Shown here one piece after another: positions 7,203 to 16,160 of a stretch of DNA of 33,399 nucleotides (position 1 is its first letter; each line of letters opens with the position of its first letter). The stretch spans positions 1 to 33,399 of the forward strand of contig JALHJL010000044.1 in the NCBI GenBank assembly GCA_022839625.1. Reading direction: 5' to 3'. Below the pieces are notes generated by a model that worked only from the letters and a program-made list of their open reading frames with translations, was not told where the DNA came from and did not search any database. The stretch is from Phycisphaerales bacterium. GTDB taxonomy: Bacteria; Planctomycetota; Phycisphaerae; UBA1845; Fen-1342. A program made the translations under genes and the position numbers.

Positions 7203-9161
7203 CTACTCCTCCGCCGCCACCCTCCGCCGCCGTCGGCCGCCGGGGCGGCGCTTCGGCGGTGCGGCCGGGACGGGCGGCGGCGTTTCGCGGGCCTCGACGT
7301 CCAGCTCCGGGTCGACGGGCACCAGGTCCTGCGCAGGATGGTGCCGCTCCAGCGCCATCTTGTGGGCCGTCACGTAGTAGCCGATCAGGTTGTTCCAGTC
7401 GAAGAAGCCCGCGTGGCTTTCCACGCGGTTGCGCAGGGCGATCCGGTCGCGACGCGACATCCGCGTCAGGCCGTAAAGCCACTCGGCGACCTGCCCCACC
7501 GTGGCCTGGAAGCTGAACTCGCGCCGCAGCGCCACGAACATCCCGTCGCGGTCGTGGTCCGGGAAATGCTCCATGACGTAGTCCCCGAACCCGCTCAGAT
7601 CGCTGGTGATCGCCGGGATGCCGCGGACGATGCACTCCAGCGGCGTGTAGCCCCACGGCTCGTAGTACGAGGGGAAGACGCCCACGTGACAGCCGCGCAC
7701 GAACTGGTCGTAGTCCATTCCCAGCAGCGGGCTGGTCACGGACATGAACTCCGGGTGAAAGACGACCTTCACGCGGTCCTCGGCCAGGTTCCACAGCCGC
7801 CGATGCCGCAGATGGCACAGCACCGCGTCGTTCGCGTCGTCGGCCAGGTCATGGGTGACGATCGTCGGCGGCTGGCTGGAGCGCCAGGCCTGCATGATCC
7901 GCTTGAGCCGTACGGCGGCGGACTCGTCGAGCAGTTCTTCGAGCCCCGGCAGCCGGCCCGTGGCGACGGTATGGAACAGGCGCTGCCCCATCTCCTCCTG
8001 CATCGATTCGCAGGTGTCGCGCAGCTCGTTGAACATGGCCTGGCGGTTAAGGGTCTCGACGTTGATCGCGCGGTAGGGCGCGCGGGTCACGATGAACGCC
8101 ACGACCGTCGCCGAAGCCTGATCCGCCTTCATCCGCCGGTTCAGCTCGTACAGGGCTTCGATGAAGACGTCCAGCCCCTTGTTGCGGTACTCGTAGCGGC
8201 CCGCGGTGAAGACATACAGCGTGCGGTCCAGGTCGAACGTGTAACTGGGGAAGAAGTGCCCCATCACGAATTCATGGATGATCTGCTTGCTGCTGCGGTG
8301 CATGACCTGGAATTCGTGCGGCGCCGCGAAACGCTCGACGTTCAGCCCGTTCGGCAGCACGACGTCCGGCTGGCGGCCCAGAAACTGCCGCGCCTCCAGG
8401 CCGGTGATGCCCGACACCGTGGTGAACACGTCGGCCGACTGCGCCGCGGCACCCTCGAGCGCGTGCCGGTGTCCAAAGCCGTGGCCGGCCGCGACCGCGC
8501 CGGCGTCGATTCCGCCGAGGTGGTCGTAGATGTTCGCGTTGGCCGACCCCAGGCTGCGGCCGACGAGCGTCGCGTGCGTCGTAAACACGGTCGCCACAGG
8601 CACTTGGCGATGCTTCAGCATCGGGAGGGCCGCCGCCCCCTGCCACTCATGGAAGTGCGCGAGGATCGGCCGCTCCGGCAGCCGCTTGCGCAGCACGGTC
8701 AGAAACTCCGTCACGACGCTCCCGAAGCCGACGATCTCGTCGAACTCGTAGTCGCCGGCGGGCGAGCTGATGCCGTTGTTCTTCCACAGGTAGTATTTGA
8801 TCTCGGCCAGCCGCGGACTGACCGAGCCCGCATCAACCAGCAGAATCTGCGGGTGCCCCGTGATCAGCCAGCGCCCGAAGTGCAGCCGGATGCCCATCTG
8901 CGACAGGTCGGCGAACGCGGACCGGATCGGCTCGACCGGCATGTACGGCTCGAACTCGACGGTGGCGGCGGCCTCGCGATAGGGGCCGATGAGGCAGTAG
9001 CCGTCCCCCCACCGCCGCACGGTCGCCTCCGCCTTGCTCCGCAGGACCGTGTAGATTCCGCCCACTTGAGAGCCGGCTTCCCAGGAGACCTCAAACAGGA
9101 GGGCGGTCTGGGGGGCGGTCTCGAAGGGGGCGGCGGGTTGCGGGGTATCGGAGGGGTTCAT
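7203..9161 (-). CDS. Glycogen synthase, eukaryotic-type (GT3)
   Basis: The 652-residue protein transfers glucose from a nucleotide-sugar donor to growing alpha-1,4-glucan in the cytoplasm. It has GT3 signatures rather than those of bacterial GlgA (GT5): GGIYTVLRSKA at 34-44, HFHEW at 169-173, FTTHATLVGR at 193-202, GRYEYRNKGLDVFIEAL at 321-337, and FPSYYEPWGYTPLE with the E-x7-E pair at 501 and 509. Near the C-terminus SRRDRIALRNR (569-579) closely follows the arginine-rich regulatory helix of yeast and animal glycogen synthases, where glucose-6-phosphate and phosphorylation act. It ends in a Pro-rich, then Arg-rich tail (627-647). Planctomycetes and Bacteroidetes are known to carry GT3 enzymes. 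No other glycogen genes are adjacent. ATG 9161 has only a weak upstream GGGA. Confidence 0.93.
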   Translation of the reverse strand: MNPSDTPQPAAPFETAPQTALLFEVSWEAGSQVGGIYTVLRSKAEATVRRWGDGYCLIGPYREAAATVEFEPYMPVEPIRSAFADLSQMGIRLHFGRWLITGHPQILLVDAGSVSPRLAEIKYYLWKNNGISSPAGDYEFDEIVGFGSVVTEFLTVLRKRLPERPILAHFHEWQGAAALPMLKHRQVPVATVFTTHATLVGRSLGSANANIYDHLGGIDAGAVAAGHGFGHRHALEGAAAQSADVFTTVSGITGLEARQFLGRQPDVVLPNGLNVERFAAPHEFQVMHRSSKQIIHEFVMGHFFPSYTFDLDRTLYVFTAGRYEYRNKGLDVFIEALYELNRRMKADQASATVVAFIVTRAPYRAINVETLNRQAMFNELRDTCESMQEEMGQRLFHTVATGRLPGLEELLDESAAVRLKRIMQAWRSSQPPTIVTHDLADDANDAVLCHLRHRRLWNLAEDRVKVVFHPEFMSVTSPLLGMDYDQFVRGCHVGVFPSYYEPWGYTPLECIVRGIPAITSDLSGFGDYVMEHFPDHDRDGMFVALRREFSFQATVGQVAEWLYGLTRMSRRDRIALRNRVESHAGFFDWNNLIGYYVTAHKMALERHHPAQDLVPVDPELDVEARETPPPVPAAPPKRRPGGRRRRRVAAEE

Positions 9162-9408
9162 GTCATCCCGGTCGTGTCCTGCCAGATAGCAGATCGGCTG
9201 TCAGATCGACGGGAATGTACCGGCGAAGGCCCCCGCGCGGCAACTGCCCGCGGCATGCGGCCGCCTGCGCGACGCGGCAGAAGGAACGCCGGCACGCCGG
9301 GTGTCATGCTCCCGACGTGCCGGGTGGTTTCTTCTTCACCGGACTCTGCGTTCCAGGCCGCGCTCGCACGCACTCACCCAGGCCGCAGCACCCTTACCCA
9401 GGCCGCGC
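9162..9408. other. Intergenic region with short direct repeat
   Basis: This 247-bp gap lies between two minus-strand genes. An 11-bp direct repeat, ACCCAGGCCGC, occurs at 9376-9386 and 9396-9406, directly after the stop of the cysteine-rich protein gene. I see no coding sequence or clear promoter here. Confidence 0.4.
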
Positions 9409-12400
9409 TTACGTCGCCATGAGCCTCGGGATGAGCCTCCAGCGGTTCCAGCCCTTCGCACACGGATAGTACTTCGTCAACAGGTCGCCGAACTGGTCCA
9501 CGATCGTCACCCGGCAGTAGATCACCGTGTTCTGCGGGAAGAGCGCGGTGCTCTTGGCCGTTCCGTTCGGGCACGCGACTCCCACATAGGGGGTGATGAA
9601 ATCCAGGCCCGCGATCGGCGCATCCGGGTAGTTGTCGCAGCTCGTATAGCACTCCAGGTGCACTCGGAACTCCGCGAAGATGTCCACCTGGAACTTCCGC
9701 GGCGAGGCGACGGTCTGCGTCACCGTGAACCAGTCGGGATCGTAGTACGGCGCACCGTTTTGCAGACCCGCATACGAACGCCCGCAATACGTCGTGTTGG
9801 CGACGAACGACATGAAGTGCGGCGGAGTCCCGTTCGGATCGTCACAGCCCGCGTTGGTGTCGTCGAGGTAGATGTCATCGCATGAACCGTCCAGGTCGGT
9901 GCCCACACACGCGAAGTTACACACCGCGCAGCTAATCGGCTCCGTCAGCGCCAGCCAGTACTCCTTCCCACACTGCGCTATGGCCGTGGGGTAGACCCGC
10001 AGCCAATACGTGCCCGGCGGGTAGCACCGTAGGGTGTACACGCCCATATCGCAGCACCAGGGAACCTGGAAGCCCTCGATCGGGCCATAGTCACAGTCGT
10101 TTTGTCTCCAAATCTCCCACGTAGCCGCGAAGCACGCAAACAAGTATACCTTGAACCGCCTGGTCGCCGTGACGGTGAACTCATACCAGTCATAATCCTT
10201 GGTGAACGTCGCCGGATCGTTCGGGTCCGTGTACCAGGTGCCGGTGCGGCTGACCCAGATCGGATCGACGCCCACGCCCAGCGGCAACCGCGGCCCGGGC
10301 GTGCTCGGGTCTGAGACATCGCAACCGCTGTTGTACGTGTCGTCGTAGCTGTCCGCGGGGCACGGCGGATCGTCCGCCGGCTCGGTGTTGCTGTGCGGCT
10401 TGAGTTGCGGCTCGCAAGCACAGGGCAGAGCGAGGACGGTCATCGTAATCGCATAATCATTGCCGAAGTCGGCGCTGCCGACGGGGCAGGGGTAGCCGTG
10501 TCCCAGCGGGCCGCGCGCGTCTTCCGGCATGACCAGGAACCAGTAGAAGCCGACGTCGTAGTACGCGGTGCCGGTCCAGGTTTTCGGCACGCACGCCTCA
10601 CAGAGCGTATCCTCCCAGTAGTAGTAGCTGGCGCAGCCGGACGGCGGGGTGTGCACACCATTCCAGTAGTTGAACAGCATCGTCGCCCGGCAGGGCACCT
10701 CGCTCATCACTTGCCAGTGAACCTGTGCCGGCGACGTAAGCTCCAGTCCGTACCAATCGAAGTCACGCTCGCCCTGGTTCGCCCAGAGCTTGCCGCAGAA
10801 GGTGAAGGTGTGCGGCGAGATGGTGTCGTCGTAGGGCAGCAACTCGAACGCCGGCGGCGTCACGTTGCAGCCCCCGTTCTCCGGGTCGTCCGTCGGGTCG
10901 TCCGGGTTGTACTGGCAGTACCCCGGCGCGGGACCGCCGTCCGGCGTACCTTCGATATAATCAGCGCCGCCCGGGCAGTTCCCACACGTGTTCAGCACTT
11001 CGCACGGACTGCCGATCGCCAGCGTCACCCTGTAGTCGGCGCGGCAGGGCACGCCGCTGAAGGAGGCCGGCGCCACAACGACGATGTAATCCCCGCCCGG
11101 CAGGCAGCGGGTCTGAAGCACAACCTGCGTACACTTGGCGCCGGTCACCGGGTCCGCGACGTCCACGTGCCCGTCGCACGGCGCCGCCGGGTTTGGACCC
11201 TTGCGAAACGCCTCGATCATCACGTCGAACTCGGCCTCGACCGTGACGGTGAACGTGCGCGGGCCCGGCAAGGTGAATGTGTACCAGTCTGTGTCACGGG
11301 TGCCGCCGAACGTCGCGGACTCGCCGTAGATCGGCTGGCCGGGCGTGACAATCGAGAACGCCGGGCTGTCCATGTTGCAGCCGCCGTTGAACGTGTCGGG
11401 CACGGCGCAGTCGTCAGGCTCATCTTCGAGGGTCGCGCCCATCGGCACGACCACCGTGCAGCAGTCGTCGCACGTCGTGCCGGCACCCGCCCAGTAGTTG
11501 CCTTGGGCGCGCGGGGAACCGCAGATAATGGGGCCCGGACAGGCGCAGCCGGTGCCGCACTGCGTCATCAACGCCACGAACGGGTTGATGTCCTGGAACG
11601 ACCCCTGGCCATACACCCCGTCACAGTTGATGTCGCCGTCCGCCAGGCGGCAGCCCGGATAAGTGGCTTGCCAAACCGCCTCGTTCGACAAGTACAACAC
11701 GAACGGGTTGATGTCGCCGAAGTCAATCGTCCAATCACAGTTCAAGTCGCCGATGCAGGTGAGTTCCCACCCGCACTCCCAGCAGGTCATGATCTTGCAC
11801 TCGCCGTCATCAAAGCAGCAGGCGCCTCGCGCATCGCCGCACGGCGGAGTCAACACGGGGCACGTCGCACCGGGCAGGAAGCGTCCTCCGATCTCGTCGC
11901 AGTACAGCGCGGTTACATCCTCCCAGCACACGGAAGCGCAGTCGTAACAGCACGCACCGTGCGTGTCCAGGAAGCAGTAGTTCAAATCGCACCACTGCGT
12001 GACCGGCGGGCCGGGGATCGTGCCGCCCTCCTCGTACCACCCATAGAACTTGTTGTCGCCCTCAATCGAGCCGCCCCACAGGTGGTAGCAGCCCGGGATG
12101 TTCGCGCCGGCGATCGAAAACCAGCCCGTCCCCAGCGCCACCGGAGTGGACAACACGGCGGTGAACCGCAGGATCGGCGTAGGCTGGCACCCGAAACAAA
12201 GGGTCTCCGTCGGGCCAAGCTCCTCGGCCGTGGCGTAGACGTATTCGCTGTAGTAGGGCGTCGTCGGGTCCTTCGGTGCCCCGCCTTCGTCCTCGTAGAA
12301 CTGAATGCGAAAGCGGTGCAGGCCCTGGTAACAGCCGTCCGAACTGTCATCCGCGTACAGGCCGATCCAGGTGATTCTCGTGATAGGCTCGGTCAGGGCG

Positions 12401-12693
12401 GGTACGCCCGGCGGGGGGAAGTTCTCGCAGCGCACGCGCTTGCAGGTCGTCGGCGACGGGGAGCAGAAATCCAGGTCCGAATAGAACCACCACGCCATGC
12501 TGCCACAGACGCCGTCCCACTCCTGGCCGCACGCGCTTCCCGGGGGGCAGTCCCACAGGTCGCGGGCGATGGACCCGCCGCCGACCTCGGCCAACGGGGG
12601 GACGCCGAGCGCATCCGATCCCTCGCGGCCTTGCTGCGCCAAAGCAACGCCGGCACTTACCACCAGTGCGCAACACACGTTGAGTGCTCTCAT
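9409..12693 (-). CDS. Large cysteine-rich secreted protein with dockerin-like repeats
   Basis: The 1094-residue protein begins with a signal peptide (MRALNVCCAL...ALAQQ). In order it has a N-terminal region with a lectin/jelly-roll look (about 40-235), two cysteine clusters containing GACCYDCASVCWEDV and GACCFDDGECK (246-313), a dockerin-like pair of Ca-binding repeats (DLNCDWTIDFGDINPF at 316 and DINCDGVY...FQDINPF at 354-372), and four repeated modules of about 140-190 residues. Each module has an 'N-GCD/N' segment, a D-(F/T/Y)-DW(Y/F) strand and a Cys-rich end, resembling pre-peptidase C-terminal (PPC)-type beta domains. No catalytic motif is seen, so it is probably a structural or adhesive surface protein. 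ATG 12693 has GGAGG seven bases upstream; a TTG at 12708 is less likely. Confidence 0.85.
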   Translation of the reverse strand: MRALNVCCALVVSAGVALAQQGREGSDALGVPPLAEVGGGSIARDLWDCPPGSACGQEWDGVCGSMAWWFYSDLDFCSPSPTTCKRVRCENFPPPGVPALTEPITRITWIGLYADDSSDGCYQGLHRFRIQFYEDEGGAPKDPTTPYYSEYVYATAEELGPTETLCFGCQPTPILRFTAVLSTPVALGTGWFSIAGANIPGCYHLWGGSIEGDNKFYGWYEEGGTIPGPPVTQWCDLNYCFLDTHGACCYDCASVCWEDVTALYCDEIGGRFLPGATCPVLTPPCGDARGACCFDDGECKIMTCWECGWELTCIGDLNCDWTIDFGDINPFVLYLSNEAVWQATYPGCRLADGDINCDGVYGQGSFQDINPFVALMTQCGTGCACPGPIICGSPRAQGNYWAGAGTTCDDCCTVVVPMGATLEDEPDDCAVPDTFNGGCNMDSPAFSIVTPGQPIYGESATFGGTRDTDWYTFTLPGPRTFTVTVEAEFDVMIEAFRKGPNPAAPCDGHVDVADPVTGAKCTQVVLQTRCLPGGDYIVVVAPASFSGVPCRADYRVTLAIGSPCEVLNTCGNCPGGADYIEGTPDGGPAPGYCQYNPDDPTDDPENGGCNVTPPAFELLPYDDTISPHTFTFCGKLWANQGERDFDWYGLELTSPAQVHWQVMSEVPCRATMLFNYWNGVHTPPSGCASYYYWEDTLCEACVPKTWTGTAYYDVGFYWFLVMPEDARGPLGHGYPCPVGSADFGNDYAITMTVLALPCACEPQLKPHSNTEPADDPPCPADSYDDTYNSGCDVSDPSTPGPRLPLGVGVDPIWVSRTGTWYTDPNDPATFTKDYDWYEFTVTATRRFKVYLFACFAATWEIWRQNDCDYGPIEGFQVPWCCDMGVYTLRCYPPGTYWLRVYPTAIAQCGKEYWLALTEPISCAVCNFACVGTDLDGSCDDIYLDDTNAGCDDPNGTPPHFMSFVANTTYCGRSYAGLQNGAPYYDPDWFTVTQTVASPRKFQVDIFAEFRVHLECYTSCDNYPDAPIAGLDFITPYVGVACPNGTAKSTALFPQNTVIYCRVTIVDQFGDLLTKYYPCAKGWNRWRLIPRLMAT

Positions 12694-13097
12694 GACCCTG
12701 CCCTCCAATGACTATCCCGCAAGATTTGGTGGCGGCTCCGGGCCGGCCGCCGGTGCCAGACGGGTCAGCTCACACCAAACGCCGCGGCCCCGCAGCGTGC
12801 CGGCTGCCGTCCCCAGAACGTGCCACCGATGAGTCGGCCGAAGAGCTCCACGCCGACCACACGCCTTTAGCGTCGGTCCTCAGCAGCACGTATCGGTCAC
12901 AAATCGCATTGTACGCGGCCGGGCCAAGCCCCTTCAAGCGCGTCTGCGGATCGCGGCCATGACGGACCCGGCCGCGTCGTCTTCTTGTCGCAGATGGCAC
13001 GACCGAACACAGCCCACGGTGCGAACGCTCGTTGCGGCCGCGCGCCGCGGTGCCCGCGAATCTCGCATCGGCCCCAGGCGCCGGGTACTATCTCGGT
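12694..13097. other. Divergent intergenic region
   Basis: This 404-bp region lies between the divergent cysteine-rich protein gene and the VWA gene. It holds the minus-strand promoter candidate listed at 12908-12937. On the minus strand a short open stretch reads RLKGLGPAAYNAICDRYVLL, but it lacks a good start and family and I do not call it. No clear plus-strand promoter was found. Confidence 0.4.
12908..12937 (-). promoter_or_regulatory. Candidate sigma-70-type promoter
   Basis: On the minus strand TTGAAG (12937-12932) and TACAAT (12913-12908) are separated by 18 nt, a good match to -35/-10 elements. Transcription would start near 12901 and leave a leader of about 208 nt before ATG 12693, longer than usual. 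This is sequence match only. Confidence 0.4.
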
Positions 13098-15128
13098 ATG
13101 AGCTTCCTCAACCTCTGGTGGGCGCTCGGCATCGCCGGCATCGTCATCCCGGCGCTGCTCCTCCTCTACTTCCTCAAGCTCCGCCGGCGCGAGGAGCTCG
13201 TGTCCTCGACGCTCCTGTGGAAGCGCGCCGTCCAGGACCTCCAGGTCAACGCTCCGTTCCAGCGGCTGCGCAAGAACCTGCTGCTCTTTCTGCAACTTCT
13301 GATCCTCGCTGCGGCGATACTGGCCTTGGCGCGCCCGATCGTGCCGACCGCGGTCGCCGACGCGGAGCGGGTCGTAATCCTCATTGATCGTTCGGCCTCG
13401 ATGAACGCCCGAGAGGAATACGGGACCCGGCTCGAGGAGGCCAAGGAACAGGCCGTCCGGCTCGTCAGGACGTTGAACCAGCGGACCGGCGGCTGGCGGT
13501 CGTTCTTCTCCTTCGGGGGGGCGCGCGCCCAAACGCGCGTCATGGTGATCGCGTTCAACGATCGGGCGTCGATCGTTTCGCCCTTCACCACCAACACGGG
13601 CGAGCTGGTCGACCTGATCCGTCGTATCGAGCCGACGGATGGAGGAACGGACCTGCGGGAGGCGTTGGACCTCGCCGGGGCGTACATGGCCCCGCCGACG
13701 CGCCTCAGCCCGGGCATGGAGAGCACGCCCGTGTCGCCCGAGGCGCCCGCCAACCTCGTCCTTATCTCCGACGGCCGGATCGCGAATCTCGACAAAGTGG
13801 TGCTGCGCGGCGGGACGATGGACCTCATCCGGGTGGGCAGCGCCCGTGACAACGTGGGCATCACGGCCCTGCGGACTCAGCGGAACTACGAACGGCCGGA
13901 GCGGTTGAACGCGTTCATGACCGTTCAGAACTTCGGACCCAACCCGGTGAGTACAGACGTCTCGATCTACGTCGACGGCGTCCTGCGGTCCGTGCAACCG
14001 GTTACGCTCGGTGGTCGTACGCAGCCGGCGAGCGCTGTCGGCCAAACCCAGCCGGCGGAGACCGAAGACGAGAGCGTCCGCGCGATCCCGTTCGAGCTGG
14101 CCCTTGATCGCGGCGCCCTGCTGGAGGCCCGGCTGTCGCGAGGGGACGCGCTGTCGGCGGATAACTCCGCCTATGCCGTCGTTCCGCCGCCGCGCCGACA
14201 GAGGGTGCTCGTGGTGACCGATGGGAAGTACCCGTTCCTGGACAGTGTTATCCGCGGCCTGCCGCTCCAGGAGTTCCCGTTCGTAACGCCGGCCCAGTAC
14301 GAGGCTTCAGCGGCACACTACGCTACGGACGGGCAATCGAACTTCGACGTGGTCATCTTCGACAAGTACGCCCCGGCGGCCCTGCCAGCCGGCAACTACC
14401 TCTTCCTGGGCGCGCTCCCGAAGGTGCCGGCACTGACAGCCGGCGCCAAGGCCGAGAAGCACCCCATCATCTGGTGGGACGAGACCCACGCCGTCCTGCG
14501 CTATGTCGCGCTCGACTTCGTGTATGTCGCCGAGAGCCAGGGAGTCGGGCTCCCGCCGGAGGCCGAGGTGCTGGCTGAAGGGCCGAAAGGTCCGGTCTTG
14601 TTCCGCTACGCCGCAGAGGGGCGCCACTACCTGGTCGTCACCTTCGCGATCGAGAACAGCACTTGGTGGAGCAAGTTGAGCTTCGGCGTGTTCGTCTACA
14701 ACGCGATCCGCTACCTGGGCGGCGGGGAAGCCGAGGGCGGTCTCGGTGCGGTACGGCCCGGCGAAACGCTGCGGATCGCCATGTCACCGGACAGGCGGGA
14801 GACCCGCCTGCACCGGCCGGATGGAGCCAGCGTCGTCCTGATGGCCGACGCGGCGGGCGTGGCGTACTACGGCGGCACGGAGCGAGTGGGCGTTTATCGG
14901 GCGGACGGAGCGGTTGCGGGCCGCGACCAATTCGCCGTCAACCTCGAGGACGACCACGAGAGCAACATCGCCCCACCCGAGGGGCCGTTGACGGTCGAGA
15001 ACCGCCCTCTCACCGAGACCGCGGCCATTAAGACTGCCACGCCCGAGGTGTGGCGGTGGTTCGTCGGGGCGGCGTTGGTGTTGGTCTTTCTGGAGTGGTG
15101 GATCTACAATCGCCGGGTGATGATTTAG
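13098..15128 (+). CDS. BatA-type membrane protein with VWA domain
   Basis: The 676-residue protein starts with the BatA/aerotolerance N-terminal module: one helix (about 8-27), the cytoplasmic RRREELVSSTLLWKR segment, and a second helix (61-80). A von Willebrand factor A domain follows with MIDAS residues DRSASMN at 97-103, TD at 184-185 and ISDG at 223-226. A long periplasmic-like beta region follows and a C-terminal helix anchors WRWFVGAALVLVFLEWW. In Bacteroidetes and planctomycetes such proteins sit with MoxR ATPases and DUF58 proteins, but none is adjacent here. The DRGA-like and DETHAVLRYV segments are typical of the family's middle region; its function is unknown. I chose ATG 13098 because the hydrophobic N-terminus starts there; upstream in-frame residues look non-coding. 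Confidence 0.85.
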   Translation: MSFLNLWWALGIAGIVIPALLLLYFLKLRRREELVSSTLLWKRAVQDLQVNAPFQRLRKNLLLFLQLLILAAAILALARPIVPTAVADAERVVILIDRSASMNAREEYGTRLEEAKEQAVRLVRTLNQRTGGWRSFFSFGGARAQTRVMVIAFNDRASIVSPFTTNTGELVDLIRRIEPTDGGTDLREALDLAGAYMAPPTRLSPGMESTPVSPEAPANLVLISDGRIANLDKVVLRGGTMDLIRVGSARDNVGITALRTQRNYERPERLNAFMTVQNFGPNPVSTDVSIYVDGVLRSVQPVTLGGRTQPASAVGQTQPAETEDESVRAIPFELALDRGALLEARLSRGDALSADNSAYAVVPPPRRQRVLVVTDGKYPFLDSVIRGLPLQEFPFVTPAQYEASAAHYATDGQSNFDVVIFDKYAPAALPAGNYLFLGALPKVPALTAGAKAEKHPIIWWDETHAVLRYVALDFVYVAESQGVGLPPEAEVLAEGPKGPVLFRYAAEGRHYLVVTFAIENSTWWSKLSFGVFVYNAIRYLGGGEAEGGLGAVRPGETLRIAMSPDRRETRLHRPDGASVVLMADAAGVAYYGGTERVGVYRADGAVAGRDQFAVNLEDDHESNIAPPEGPLTVENRPLTETAAIKTATPEVWRWFVGAALVLVFLEWWIYNRRVMI

Positions 15129-15215
15129 GTGCGTGTTGCACGGGCTTCGGGCGTGTCTTTCACCCGCAAGCCGGTGCCGCATCGGGTGCCGCTGATGGAA
15201 TCGAGCGCTAAGTGC

Positions 15216-15464
15216 ATGTCTTTCGAAGACTTAAAGCCCGGCCAACGTGTGCGCGTGGTTCAGGCGATCGATCGTCGGGAGGGAGGCTGGCGCTGCGAGG
15301 TCGTCGGGTTGGTACAGGCGATCGAGGTGGACAAGACCGGAAGCTGGTACGCGCACGCCAAGGACAACAGGCTCTGGCTCCGACGTGTGCGGCTGATAAA
15401 GGATGACGGAGAGATCACTGTCGTCAATGTCGACCAGTGGACCGAAGTCCAGGTGCTGCCCTGA
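15216..15464 (+). CDS. Small conserved protein of unknown function
   Basis: This 82-residue protein starts MSFEDLKPGQRVRVVQ and has a predicted all-beta, SH3-barrel-like pattern: alternating hydrophobic strands with WRCEVVGLVQ, TGSWYAHAKDN and LWLRRVRLIKDDGE. Similar small 'LKPGQRVRV..QTI...' proteins are, to my recollection, widespread in planctomycetes without assigned function. It follows the VWA gene by 87 nt on the same strand. Starts at ATG 15195 (seven more residues) or GTG 15129 are possible. The D/K-rich strand pattern ends cleanly in VDQWTEVQVLP, which supports real coding. Confidence 0.65.
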   Translation: MSFEDLKPGQRVRVVQAIDRREGGWRCEVVGLVQAIEVDKTGSWYAHAKDNRLWLRRVRLIKDDGEITVVNVDQWTEVQVLP

Positions 15465-15779
15465 CCACGTGGGTTCCGCCTGGCCGTCCTCCAGCCGAGT
15501 CGGACGGCTCGGCAGTGTGACGCCACCGCAAGCAACCGGACAACCGAGGCTGCGCCTGGTACGCGACAGCACACGAGCGATCCAGTCGTCACGTAGTCCG
15601 CTTGCCTCGCGCGCCGCAGCGACCCGATCTTCGCGTGCTCGATCTAACGCCCGCGGCACACATGCGCCGATAGAGAGTATGTCCGGAGGTTCAGAGGCCA
15701 CGACGCGGCCAAGTGCCGTGCTGTTGGCGTCCGCCGGGCGGTCCGCTTGCGAGCCGACGTCCGCTCTATCGGGTGTACC
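15465..15779. other. Intergenic region, no gene seen
   Basis: This 315-bp region lies between the small protein gene and the PilZ gene. A long open frame crosses it on the minus strand, but its product (with DRAREDRVAAAREASGL) has no family I recognise, no ribosome-binding site, and runs antisense into the small protein gene. No clear promoter for the PilZ gene was found. Confidence 0.4.
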
Positions 15780-16145
15780 ATGAAGACCCGCGCCGCCCAC
15801 GGGAATCCACACTCAAGCACTCGGCAACTTCCGCTGCGCACGGCGACTCGGCGCCCCCGAGTCGAACGTCGCACGCCCTACCGCGTCCCATGCCGGGTAC
15901 GCTTGGTGGACACGGATACCGGCGAGGTTCGCACGGTCGTCGGGGAGACTCTCAACTTGTCCCAGCGCGGCGTGGCCCTCCAGGTCAGCGTTGACGTGCC
16001 GGTCGGAACGTGGGTCGAGACGCTGGTGCCGCACGCCAACGGCGACCCGATGTTCCTCTGCGGGACCGTCGTCCACAGCCGCCGCACGATGGTGGCGAGC
16101 TTCGAGATCGGCGTTGAGACCAACCATCCCGGGGCATTCGCCTGA
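15780..16145 (+). CDS. PilZ-domain protein, probable c-di-GMP receptor
   Basis: The 121-residue protein is a stand-alone PilZ domain after a basic, disordered N-terminus of about 28 residues. Both c-di-GMP motifs are intact: RxxxR as RTPYR at 31-35, and (D/N)xSxxG as NLSQRG at 59-64. The rest is the beta-barrel (GVALQVSVDVPVGTWVE, GTVVHSRR). It would bind cyclic di-GMP in the cytoplasm and pass the signal to an unknown partner. ATG 15780 is chosen over the TTG at 15747. The stop codon lies in the loop of a hairpin (see 16120-16160). Confidence 0.85.
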   Translation: MKTRAAHGNPHSSTRQLPLRTATRRPRVERRTPYRVPCRVRLVDTDTGEVRTVVGETLNLSQRGVALQVSVDVPVGTWVETLVPHANGDPMFLCGTVVHSRRTMVASFEIGVETNHPGAFA

Positions 16146-16160
16146 AGGCGAATTGGTTGG
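16120..16160 (+). terminator. Two-tier hairpin enclosing the PilZ stop codon
   Basis: ATTCGCC (16136-16142) pairs with GGCGAAT (16147-16153) around the tetraloop TGAA, which contains the stop codon. CCAACCA (16120-16126) pairs with TGGTTGG (16154-16160) as an outer stem, leaving a 9-nt bulge on one side. The fold is terminator-like but is followed by a G-run instead of Ts. Confidence 0.4.

Noticed and set aside
10190..12711. CRISPR-like or tandem DNA repeats in the repetitive protein gene
   Set aside because: The repetition is at the level of protein modules and is too divergent in DNA; no regular short repeats with spacers are present anywhere in the window.
12828..12960. Minus-strand stretch RLKGLGPAAYNAICDRYVLL
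   Set aside because: It is short, lacks a start signal and covers a candidate promoter. A homology search would decide.
12897..14045. Long minus-strand open frame across the VWA gene
   Set aside because: It is the antisense shadow of a well-supported VWA gene, with a product rich in Arg, Glu and His and no recognisable domain.
15231..15812. Minus-strand 193-residue frame
   Set aside because: It runs antisense to the small conserved protein and has no family or ribosome-binding site.
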